Of a stretch of 64,000 nt of DNA, positions 40,269-49,340 are shown in pieces (the first letter of the stretch is position 1; each line of letters opens with the position of its first letter). This stretch comes from Candidatus Pantoea haifensis (GTDB taxonomy: Bacteria; Pseudomonadota; Gammaproteobacteria; Enterobacterales; Enterobacteriaceae). The position numbers were made by a program, and so were the translations under genes. The stretch lies in NCBI GenBank assembly GCA_018842655.1, contig JAGTWN010000004.1, positions 1,178,001 to 1,242,000 of the forward strand. Direction: 5' to 3'. A model generated the notes under the pieces. That model ran no database searches, was not told where the DNA came from, and was given only the letters and a program-made list of their open reading frames with translations.

Positions 40269-40297
40269 ACGCCGGGCTGATGCCCGGCGTTTTGTTT
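40269..40297 (+). terminator. yciU/oppF convergent terminator
   Basis: Perfect 9-bp stem ACGCCGGGC/GCCCGGCGT with a TGAT loop and a T-rich tail on the plus strand. The tail touches the oppF stop. Confidence 0.85.
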
Positions 40298-41296
40298 TAG
40301 AGCGGATCGACTTTTAAGCAGGAAACCGCATGGCGGAAACTGCCTTCCAGCAGCGGGCGGGTTTTCGCACACTCCGGCCCGGCAATGGGGCAACGGGTAC
40401 GGAAAACACAGCCTGAAGGTGGATTAATTGGCGACGGCAATTCCCCTTCCAACAGCTGGATCTGTTTGTTCTTTTCCAGGTCCGGATCGGGAACAGGCAC
40501 AGCCGACATTAACGCTTTGGTATAGGGATGTTGCGGGTTGCTGTAAACCTCATCGTAAGTGCCCAACTCAACCGCATGACCGAGATACATCACCAGCACG
40601 CGATCGGAAATGTGTTTTACCACGGCTAAGTCATGCGCGATAAAGATCAGTGATAATCCCATCTCGCGTTGCAGTTGTTGCAGCAGATTCACCACCTGCG
40701 CCTGAATTGACACATCCAGGGCCGAGACCGGTTCATCACAAATGATCAGTTTAGGTTCAAGGATTAACGCCCTGGCAATCCCGATACGCTGGCACTGACC
40801 GCCTGAAAACTCGTGGGGATAGCGGTTAATCAGATTCGGCAGCAGGCCCACCTTCATCATCATATTTTTAACGCGCTCTTTTACCTCCTGACGCGCCATT
40901 TTTGGATGATAGGTGCGTAGCGGTTCCGCAATGATATCGCCGATGGTCATACGGGGATTCAACGACGCCAGCGGATCCTGAAAAATCATCTGAATATCGC
41001 TGCGCGCCTTACGCCATTCTTCTTCGCTTTGCCCCAGCAAATCACGACCTAACCAGGCGACACGGCCATCGGTGGCTTTAACAAGACCGATAATCGCGCG
41101 TGCCAGCGTTGATTTACCACAGCCTGATTCGCCTACAACACCCAGCGTTTCACCTTCGTACAGCCGTAAGCTGACACCATCCACCGCTTTGAGTGATTTT
41201 GGCGGTTGCCAGAACCACTGCTTGCCATCTTTAATCGCGAAATGCACTTTCAGGTCGGCGATTTCCAGTAATACTTTTTTCAGCTACGGCGTTCAT
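40297..41296 (-). CDS. oppF: Oligopeptide ABC ATPase OppF (break near the start)
   Basis: ATP-hydrolysing subunit of the Opp importer. Walker A GESGCGKS, signature SGGQCQR, Walker B LIICDEPVSALDV and the C-terminal cysteine motif CVFRTRCPIAGPEC seen in peptide importers. ATG 41296 overlaps the oppD stop by four bases (ATGA), but MNAVAE is out of frame with VLLEIADLKVHFAIKDG. The run of six As at 41275-41280 should be eight (two bases lost) or five (one gained); by analogy with E. coli OppF (334 residues) eight is likelier. Confidence 0.95.
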
Positions 41297-42306
41297 ACTA
41301 ATTCCTCCACCGGCTTAAAGCAGGCACGCAACCGGCCTTCCGCAAAAGGCAACAGCGGCGGCGATTTGGCGCAGATATCCATGGCATGCGGACAACGCGG
41401 CTGGAACGGACAGCCTTGCGGCAGACGCAGCAGATTTGGCGGATTGCCCGGAATTGTCGTCAGGCTTTCCCCTTCTGCGTCCAGGCGAGGCACGGCATTC
41501 AGCAGGCCAATCGAATAGGGATGCGCTGGCTGATAAAAAACATCGCGCGCGCGGCCATACTCCATGGTGCGGCCAGCATACATCACCAGCACTTTGTCGC
41601 AGATGCCCGCCACAACGCCGAGGTCGTGCGTAATCATGATAATCGCAGTATTAAATTCACGCTTCAGATCGTTAAGCAGCGTCATGATCTGCGCCTGTAC
41701 GGTGACATCCAGCGCCGTGGTCGGCTCATCGGCGATCAGTAACTTTGGCCGACACAGCAGAGCCATCGCAATCATGACGCGCTGACGCATCCCGCCAGAA
41801 AACTCATGCGGATACATCTTCATGCGCTTGCGCGCTTCAGGCATTTTTACCGCATCCAGCATACGTACCGACTCTTCAAATGCCTGCGCTTTGCTCATGC
41901 CTTTATGCAGCTTGAGCACTTCCATAAGCTGTTCGCCGACGCGCATATAAGGGTTAAGCGACGTCATTGGGTCCTGAAAGATCATGGCAACCTGCTCGGC
42001 ACGCAGCTTATTTAACTGCTTTTCAGGCAAATTAAGGATCTCTTTGCCGTTGAATAAGGCTGATCCACCAATGCGGCCATTTTTTGCCAGCAATCCCATC
42101 AGAGCAAAGGCCGTTTGAGATTTACCCGAACCCGATTCGCCAACAATTCCTAACGTTTCGCCTGCACGCAGTGAAAAGTTAAGGTCGTTAACAGCCGTTA
42201 CGTCGCCATCATGCGTGCCGAAAGTCACACGCAAATCTTTTACCTCTAACAGCAGTTCGTTTCCCGCACGGGCAGCCATTGCTGGCTGGAATTCATGAAT
42301 AGTCAT
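41293..42306 (-). CDS. oppD: Oligopeptide ABC ATPase OppD
   Basis: Second ATPase of the Opp importer, 337 residues as in E. coli. Walker A GESGSGKS, signature SGGMRQRVMIAMAL, Walker B LLIADEPTTALDV and C-terminal CPFQPRCPHAMDIC. Start follows AAGGAG; stop overlaps oppF by four bases, so translation is coupled. Intact, unlike most of its neighbours. Confidence 0.97.
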   Translation of the reverse strand: MTIHEFQPAMAARAGNELLLEVKDLRVTFGTHDGDVTAVNDLNFSLRAGETLGIVGESGSGKSQTAFALMGLLAKNGRIGGSALFNGKEILNLPEKQLNKLRAEQVAMIFQDPMTSLNPYMRVGEQLMEVLKLHKGMSKAQAFEESVRMLDAVKMPEARKRMKMYPHEFSGGMRQRVMIAMALLCRPKLLIADEPTTALDVTVQAQIMTLLNDLKREFNTAIIMITHDLGVVAGICDKVLVMYAGRTMEYGRARDVFYQPAHPYSIGLLNAVPRLDAEGESLTTIPGNPPNLLRLPQGCPFQPRCPHAMDICAKSPPLLPFAEGRLRACFKPVEELV

Positions 42307-42317
42307 CGGGAAACTCC

Positions 42318-43225
42318 TTAACGATCTTTCGGGTCGAGGGCATCACGCAAGCCATCGCCGATAAAGTTAAAACAAAACAGCGTGACGACCAGGAATCCCG
42401 CCGGGAACAGCAGCAGCCAGGGCGAGACTTCCATTGAGTTGGCACCATCACTGAGTAACGCGCCCCAACTGCTTAACGGCTCCTGGGTTCCCAGCCCTAA
42501 AAAGCTCAGGAACGATTCAAACAGGATCATACTGGGCACCAGCAGCGAGGCATAAACCACCACCACGCCGAGCACATTGGGCACGATGTGGCGTAATACA
42601 ATCTTAAAGGTTGAGACACCGCCAACGTGCGCAGCTTCAATGAACTCTTTACGTTTTAGCCCAAGCGTCTGCCCGCGCACGATACGTGCCATATCCAGCC
42701 ACGACACCATACCAATAGCAGCAAAAATCAACAGAATATTACGGCCAAAAAAGGTCACCAGCAGGATAACGAAGAACATAAACGGAAAAGAGTTAAGAAT
42801 TTCCAGGATACGCATCATCACCGAGTCTGTTTTTCCCCCATATAGCCAGCAACGGATCCGTACAGCGTGCCAACCAGCACGGCGATGAGCGCCGAAGCGA
42901 TGCCCACCATCAGGGAAATGCGCCCGCCAATGGCAACACGCACCAGCAAATCGCGTCCCGATGAATCAGTGCCAAACCAGTGACCGGAAGTGGTGTCTGG
43001 CGCGGCCGACATCATCGCCCAGTCAGTATCATCGTAGGTAAATTGCGACAGCATAGGGGCTATAATCACAAAGGCGGTAATGACCAGCAGGATCATCAGG
43101 CTGATCAGTGCTGCGCGGTTATGAATAAAACGGCGACGCGCATCCTGCCACAGGCTGCGCCCTTCTACCTCCAGCTTTTCGCTGAATGCATCAAGAGCTT
43201 CGCTATTTTTCTTACTCAATATCAT
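42318..43225 (-). CDS. oppC: Oligopeptide permease OppC (one-base break)
   Basis: One of two membrane subunits of the Opp importer. N-terminal soluble segment, then DPP-type helices (ALISLMILLVITAFVII), and the EAA loop EAAHVGGVSTFKIVLRHIVPN. The break is at 42835-42839, five Cs for six, so GYMGGKTDSVMMRILE reads through after repair. Restored length is 302 residues, exactly as in E. coli. It follows oppB by 14 bases. Confidence 0.95.
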
Positions 43226-43239
43226 GGCGAACTCCCGAA

Positions 43240-44160
43240 TCAGTAGCGGATTTTCGGATCGATGACGGCGTACAGCACATCAACTATCGCATTGAAAATA
43301 ATGGTTAACACGCCGACCAGAATCGTCAGGCTCATTACCAGCGAATAATCGCGGTTTAAGGCACCATTAACGAAAAGCTGACCGATGCCCGGCAAACCGT
43401 AAATCGACTCGATGACCATTGAACCGGTGATAATGCCGACAAACGCCGGTCCCATATAGGAGATCACGGGCAGCAGCGCAGGTTTCAGCGCATGACGCAG
43501 CACGATGCGGCGCAGCGGTAATCCTTTGGCGCGCGCAGTACGGATGAAGTTGGAATGCATCACTTCAATCATTGAGCCGCGCATGATACGGGCGATGCTG
43601 GCAATATAAGCCAGCGACAGCGCCACCATTGGCAGCAGCATATAGTTCCATTGACCGTTGTTCCAGCCGCCGCCCGGCAACCATTTCAGGCTAATGGCAA
43701 AGATCAACACCAGCAGCGGCGCGACCACAAAACTGGGTATGACGACGCCGGTCATTGCCACCCCCATCACGGCGTAATCCCATAAGCTATTCTGCTTCAG
43801 TGCGGCGATAACACCCGCCGTCACGCCCAGCACCACAGCCAGAAAAAATGCCGCTAATCCGAGTTTGGCTGATACCGGAAAGGCATGCCCCACCAGATAA
43901 TTCACCGAGTAATCTTTGTATTTAAACGACGGACCAAAATCGCCATGTCCCAGCTGCACCAAATAATCAAGGTACTGCTTGCCGATCGGGTCATTGAGAT
44001 GATACTTCGCCTCAATATTGGCCATGACTTCCGGTGATAAGGTGCGTTCGCCGCTAAACGGACTGCCGGGTGCCAGACGCATCATGAAAAAGGAGATGGT
44101 GATCAGGACGAATAGCGTCGGGATCGATTCCAGCAATCGACGCAGAATGAATTTTAACAT
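43240..44160 (-). CDS. oppB: Oligopeptide permease OppB
   Basis: Other membrane subunit of Opp, 306 residues as in E. coli. Start at 44160 (MLKFILRRLLESIPTLFVLI) is preferred over an in-frame start nine codons earlier because it matches the family. EAA loop region RTARAKGLPLRRIVLRHALKPALLPV. The gene is intact and follows oppA after a gap holding a GC-rich hairpin. Confidence 0.96.
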   Translation of the reverse strand: MLKFILRRLLESIPTLFVLITISFFMMRLAPGSPFSGERTLSPEVMANIEAKYHLNDPIGKQYLDYLVQLGHGDFGPSFKYKDYSVNYLVGHAFPVSAKLGLAAFFLAVVLGVTAGVIAALKQNSLWDYAVMGVAMTGVVIPSFVVAPLLVLIFAISLKWLPGGGWNNGQWNYMLLPMVALSLAYIASIARIMRGSMIEVMHSNFIRTARAKGLPLRRIVLRHALKPALLPVISYMGPAFVGIITGSMVIESIYGLPGIGQLFVNGALNRDYSLVMSLTILVGVLTIIFNAIVDVLYAVIDPKIRY

Positions 44161-44207
44161 TGCCGTACCTATCAGGCTGTTGCTCACAACAAGAAGAAAA
44201 ACGAAAA

Positions 44208-44228
44208 GGCGGCGCGATACACGCCGCC
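44208..44228 (-). terminator. oppA-oppB intercistronic attenuator hairpin
   Basis: On the minus strand, GGCGGCG-TGTATCG-CGCCGCC followed by TTTTCGTTTTTC, 22 bases past the oppA stop and before oppB. Partial termination here would keep the receptor more abundant than the permease. Confidence 0.75.
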
Positions 44229-44250
44229 GCTGTCGATAGCCTGTGTGCTA

Positions 44251-45888
44251 TTAGTGCTTAATAATGTAGAAGTTTTTATCCAGGGTCTTATCCAGCGGAT
44301 CTTTACCGGTATAACCACCAACGTAAGGTTTCACCAGACGAGCATTCACGTAGTAATAAACCGGCACGATGGCGCTGTCTTTATCCAGAATCTGCTCGGC
44401 TTTCTGGTAATCCACGGCACGGTCTTTCGCGTCTGCTGCTTTAATCGCGTCGTGGATCACTTTGTCGAATTCTGCACTCTTATAGTGTGTGGTGTTACTG
44501 CTGCTGTCCGAGAGCATAATGTTCAGGAAAGAGGTTGGCTCATTATAATCAGCACACCAGGCTGCACGCGAAACATCATAGTTGCCCTGATGGCGCGTAT
44601 CCAAAAAGGTTTTCCACTCCTGATTTTCTAACTTGATGTTCACACCAATATTTTTCTTCCAGATAGAAGAAGCCGCGATCGCCAGTTTTTTATGCAGATC
44701 GGAGGTGTTATACAGCAGATTAAACGTTAGCGGCTTCTCTGCGGTATAACCCGCTTCAGCCAACAGTTTTTTCGCTTCTGCATTACGTTTTTCCTGCGAC
44801 CACTTGAACCAGTCTGGTGGCAGAATATCCATACCATCCGTTGAAGGCGGCGTGAAGCTATAGGCTGGCATCTGACCCTGCGCCAGCACTTTATTCACCA
44901 TAATATCGCGGTCAAGGCCCAGCTTCAGTGCGGCACGAACGCGGGGATCGGTAAACGGCGCTTTTTGGTTATTAATTTCGTAGTAGTAAGTGCACAGGTA
45001 CGGATCAACATGCAGCTCTTTGCCGTTATCGCGCTGCAGCTTTTTGAACAGCTCAATGGGCATGTTGTTGTAAGTCATATCACTGCCGTGTTCTGAGAAG
45101 TAGCGGTTTACGTCACTGACTTCTGAATTGATTGGCAGGAAGGTCACTTTATTTAAGATCGTGTGAGCGTTATCCCAGTATTGTGGGTTCCGCACCAGCG
45201 TAATGCGCTCGTTAATGACGTGCGCTTCCAGTTTAAAAGCACCGTTACCCACCCAGTTTTGGGGCTGAGTCCACTGATCACCAAATTTTTCAATGGCTGG
45301 CTTATAAACCGGTGACATAACAGAGTTGATGAGAAGCTTATCGAAATAAGGAACTGGCTCGCTGAGGGTCACTTCTAATGTATGATCGTCAATGGCTTTT
45401 ACGCCCAGTTCAGCGGTTTTTTCTTACCGGCAATGATGTCATCAACATTCATAATGTGACCATATTGCGGATAGCTGGCGTAAGGGAAGCCGTTTTTGGA
45501 TCAACCAGACGCTGCCAGCTATAGACAAAATCCTGTGCCGTTACAGGTTCGCCGTTTGACCATTTCGCGTTTTGACGTAAGTGGAACGTCCAGACTTTGA
45601 AATCTTTATTTTCCCAACGCTCTGCGACGCCAGGCACAGGATGTCCATCGCTGTCGCTCACCAGCAGGCCTTCGTAAAGATCGCGGGCCACGTTATCTTC
45701 CGGTACGCCTTCGATTTTGTGCGGATCCAGCGACTGGACTTCATCGCCGTTGCCTCTAATCAGTTCTTGCTTAGCCGCCAGTTCAACCCCTGCTGGCACT
45801 GTAGCGGCCAGAACGGCGTTCCCTGCCAGTGCACTCATCGCTGCAAATACGCCAGCAGCGATCAGGCTTTTTTCGTGATGTTGTTCAT
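44251..45888 (-). CDS. oppA: Oligopeptide-binding protein OppA, paralogue 1 (three one-base breaks)
   Basis: Periplasmic peptide receptor of the Opp importer. Signal peptide from ATG 45888 (MNNITKKSLIAAGVFAAMSAL, cleaved near VLA), then EVQSLDPHKIEGVPEDN, QDFVYSWQRLVDPKTAS, VTLSEPVPYF, CTYYYEINNQKAPFTDPRVR and C-terminal DKNFYIIKH. Missing bases: six As for seven at 45868-45873, three for four at 45484-45486, and six for seven at 45417-45422. Restored length 546 residues (E. coli 543). Upstream of oppB in the usual order; CTGGAG precedes the ATG. Being next to oppB, this copy is the ordinary receptor. Confidence 0.95.
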
Positions 45889-46047
45889 TGTTACACTCCA
45901 GTTTTTTTATTGTCACCGGAACATTGCCGTTCCGGCGTCCCCCGTTTCCGGGATCCCCGGCGTGAGCACCTGAGGATTTAATCGACCCCGAATGATGGTC
46001 TGCACAGTCGCCAGCTTCCCAGCTGTCTCGTCGGGTAAGCTCACAAC

Positions 46048-47668
46048 TTAATGTTTTTTAATGTAATAATATTTCAGGTCTGTCATGTCTTGCGGATCGT
46101 GCCCGGTAAAACCGCCCACCCAGGGCTTCACCAGCCGCACACTGACGCGGTAGTAAACTGGCACAATGGCAGCGTCTATGTCGAGCTGTGTTTCAGCGTG
46201 CTGGTACAGCTCAGCGCGTGCGCTGGCACTCCCGGCACTGAGTGTTTGAGTCATCAGACGATCAAACGCGCCACTGCTGTAAAAAGCAGTATTCATGGAG
46301 GCATGGCTGAGCAACATATTCAGGAAGGAAGAGGGATCGTTATAGTCAGCGCACCAGGTTGCACGAACCACGTCATAGTGCGCCTGATGGCGCGTTTCCA
46401 GCAGCGTTTTCCACTCCTGATTTTGTAAGCTTACCTGTGCGCCAAGATTTTTTGCCACATTGAAGCTGCGGCAATGGCCTGTTTTTTATTTTGATCGGAC
46501 GTGTTGTACAGCAACGTAAAGCGCAGCGGATTTTTCTCGTTATAGCCAGCTTGCGCCAGCAATTTTTTGGCCTCTTCATTACGCTGCTGTTGCGTCCAGC
46601 TGAACCAGGCCGGCGGCGTTAATTTCACATTTGCGGTGAACGGCGGCGTTAAGCTATACGCCGGAATTTGGCCTTGCCCCATAACCTTGTTGGCAATAAT
46701 GTCACGATCCAGGGTCAGCTTAATCGCGCTACGCACTCGTACGTCGTTGAATGGCGTTTTTTATTGTTTATTTCGTAATAGAAGGTGCAAAGCAGCGGAT
46801 TGACTTTAACCTGCTCGCCTAATTCCGAACGCAGCCGGTTAAACATTTCTGGCGGCACAGCACTGTTGGTCATATCAAGACCGCCGCTGCGGTAGCGATT
46901 GATATCACTGTTTTCTGACGCTATCGGTAAGAAGGTGCCCTGTTCAATTACCGTGTGGGCATTATCCCAGTAGTGCGGGTTACGCTGCAGCACGATTTTC
47001 TCATTAACTGTCCAGTCGCTTAACTGATAAGCGCCATTGCCTACGTAATGGCCAGGCCGGGTCCAGGCGTCGCCCCATTTTTCAATGACCGGTGCATAAA
47101 CCGGTTTAAGCGCGCTGTTTGTCAACATCGAAACCAAATAGGGTACAGGCTCACTGAGCGTGACTTGCAGGTGGCGGTCATCAAGTGCTTTGATGCCAAG
47201 TTGATCCGCAGGCAGCGTGCCGTCAAGAATCGCATCGATATTTGCTATATGCGTGGCCTGCAGATAGCTGGCATAAGGCGAAGCCGTTTTAGGATCCGCC
47301 AGACGACGCCAGCTATAAACAAAATCTTGCGCCGTCACCGGCTGGCCATTGCTCCATTTCGCGTTATCGCGCAGCGTAAATAACCATATTTTGCCCTGTT
47401 GGTCTTGCCATGCTTGCGCCACGCCGGGCACAACGTTACCGCGGTTATCGGTATTCACCAACCCATCCAGCAGGTTGAGGATTATATTTGATTCAGGAAC
47501 GCCTTCGATTTTATGTGGATCAAGTGACGCGACTTCACTGCCGTTGTTAATCACTATCTGCTGATTAGCGGCTAATACCGTTCCGTCTGGAATTGTTGCT
47601 GCGTAAGTCGGGGAAACTGCCACCATCATACTGAATGCACACAGTGACACATTTTTTTGCGTATTCAT
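46048..47668 (-). CDS. Second OppA/MppA-like receptor (two one-base breaks)
   Basis: A divergent oppA paralogue upstream of paralogue 1. Signal peptide (SLCAFSMMVAVSPTYA), then EVASLDPHKIEGVPESN, QDFVYSWRRLADPKTAS, CTFYYEINNKK and a C-terminal YIKKH. Missing bases: six for seven in runs at 46757-46762 and 46448-46453. About 540 residues restored. The start is unclear: ATG 47668 gives the best signal peptide but lacks a ribosome site. It could be a peptide receptor of different specificity or an MppA-type murein tripeptide receptor; which, the sequence does not say. Confidence 0.88.
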
Positions 47669-48071
47669 TATCCACATCATTCGAAAGCGCCAACCTTAAT
47701 TCAGCATCCCGATAGTGCTATAAGCAAAAATCGTTCTCATTTTTTGCAAACGGGCATTTTTTTCGACTGCGCCGAAATTAGCAGAAGCAATCAGCAAGCG
47801 CCAAAGCAAAATAACAAAAATGTTAGCTATTTCTCTTTTATCACGAGATTTAGCCTGGAGGAAGTGTTAATTTTTATACTAAAAATTAGCTAACCCGTTG
47901 TAATTTAATATATTTAACTATTAACACCCTGTTAATTACCACAAAATTACTCTGACGCACATGTTTACGTCGATATCACGCTGTTTAACAAAATCGCGAC
48001 ATGAAACAGGAGTTTAATGCTGCTTTCTGATGTTAAGCAATGCAATCAAAGCATTTTGCAGAAGATTATCA

Positions 48072-48087
48072 TGTGATAATTATCACA
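48072..48087. promoter_or_regulatory. Perfect CRP-type palindrome
   Basis: TGTGATAATTATCACA is a perfect 16-base palindrome with the CRP half-sites TGTGA and TCACA six bases apart. A third TGTGATAATTA follows at about 48123. It lies about 400 bases upstream of the second oppA and 90 bases before the plus-strand orphan terminator. Confidence 0.7.
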
Positions 48088-48164
48088 CCAATAAGTGAAA
48101 TAAGATTTAGAAAGTAAAAATTGTGATAATTAAGGAGAGATAGTAAGAGGAATGAATAATTGCA

Positions 48165-48214
48165 TCTTAATGGTGCAACAAAGGCCAGAAATGCACCATT
48201 AAGACGCGGTTTTT
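48165..48214 (+). ncRNA. Candidate small RNA or orphan terminator
   Basis: A perfect 13-bp inverted repeat (TCTTAATGGTGCA and TGCACCATTAAGA) is followed by CGCGGTTTTTT on the plus strand: a strong Rho-independent terminator. Yet no plus-strand gene lies before it for several hundred bases. A short transcript starting near the CRP palindrome and ending here would fit an Hfq-type sRNA. Promoter elements are not convincing. Confidence 0.35.
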
Positions 48215-48243
48215 TATTTCAGGAAGAAAAATAAGTGAATCAA

Positions 48244-48903
48244 TTATGTGACTAACCCTGGAAAGAGAGCTTTCATACCCGTGACCACAAATTCAATCCC
48301 TAAAGCCATCAACAACAATCCCATGATGCGGGTAATAACATTGATTCCGGTTTGTCCTAACACGCGCACCATCAGCGGAGCGGCACGAAACAGTAACCAA
48401 CAGCAAAACGCGAAGATAGCCACCGCAAGACTGAAGCAGAATAAGTTAACCCAACTGTGATAACGCGTACTCCAGACAATCGTTGAGCTGATTGCGCCCG
48501 GCCCCGCCATAAGGGGTAAGGCCAGTGGCACAACGCCAATACTTTCACGGATGGCTGTTTCACTCTTTTCTTGTTTGTTTTGCTTATCTTCACCGAGCTT
48601 GCCGCTGATCATCGACATCGCGATTGTCACGACCAAAATGCCACCCGCAATGCGGAAGGAGTCAATGGAGATGCCGAAGAGATGCAAGATAGCGTCGCCA
48701 AGAAACAGCGATGTCCACAATATAATGGCCACGGCCAGGTTAGCTGTAAGGTTCGTTTTATTACGTTCAGCCACTGCCTGATAACGGGTCATACTGATAA
48801 ATACGGGAATAATGCCCACCGGATTAACCAGCGCAAACAGACCCACGAAAAATTTTATATAGCCTGATAAATCTAAAAGCGCAGGATTCACGTCGAACTC
48901 CAT
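48244..48903 (-). CDS. ychE: MarC-family membrane protein YchE
   Basis: A 219-residue inner-membrane protein with six helices, similar to E. coli YchE (215). Family segments: FVGLFALVNPVGIIPVFI, FRIAGGILVVTIAMSM, LPLMAGPGAISSTIV and ITRIMGLLLMALGIEFVV. Function unknown; once thought linked to drug resistance in MarC but not confirmed. Located between oppA and adhE as in E. coli. Intact. Confidence 0.95.
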   Translation of the reverse strand: MEFDVNPALLDLSGYIKFFVGLFALVNPVGIIPVFISMTRYQAVAERNKTNLTANLAVAIILWTSLFLGDAILHLFGISIDSFRIAGGILVVTIAMSMISGKLGEDKQNKQEKSETAIRESIGVVPLALPLMAGPGAISSTIVWSTRYHSWVNLFCFSLAVAIFAFCCWLLFRAAPLMVRVLGQTGINVITRIMGLLLMALGIEFVVTGMKALFPGLVT

Positions 48904-49340
48904 CCCAGGGTGAAAAATCGCGCTTAATGTAAGACAAAACGCCCCACCGCGCCAGCATACAAATCAGGTATTTATGCTACTTTTTTGCCTAATCGTCAGA
49001 TGCTTTGTCCAGACATCAAAAATGAGCTGGTTTTTATCGCTAAATTTGCAAAGTGTTTCTTTAGCGCACCATGACGTTGTGCAATAAAAGCGAAAACCGA
49101 AGCTGAAAGGTGTCAGCTTGGGTATAAATTGATCTTGATCATTATTTGACTACCTCATTCCAGGTATTCTTTGCCCATCGAAAGTATTAAGAACGCGCAA
49201 TCTTAATACGGCGAAACTTTTTTATTAAGCATTTGATATCCTGCACAACTTTTCACACAAATATTTATTACCGCAGCGTGACTATAATCAGTAATCAGGC
49301 TTGTTTACTAAAAAAGTTTAACTTCCTTTAGGAGAACATC
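48904..49340 (+). promoter_or_regulatory. adhE promoter and leader region
   Basis: 437 bases. A FNR-type site TTGATCTTGATCAT at 49129-49142 (one mismatch), a Cra-like palindrome AGCTGAAAGGTGTCAGCT at 49101-49118, a 9-bp inverted repeat GTATTAAGA/TCTTAATAC at 49184-49209 and a -10 TATAAT at 49283-49288. These fit redox and catabolite control, as known for E. coli adhE. Confidence 0.6.

Larger units (their letters stand above)
47669..48243. other. AT-rich region upstream of the second oppA
   Basis: 575 bases with no supported CDS. It should contain the promoter of the opp operon and possibly an sRNA (see 48072-48214). E. coli oppA is controlled post-transcriptionally by GcvB; no GcvB target could be confirmed by eye. 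Confidence 0.5.
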
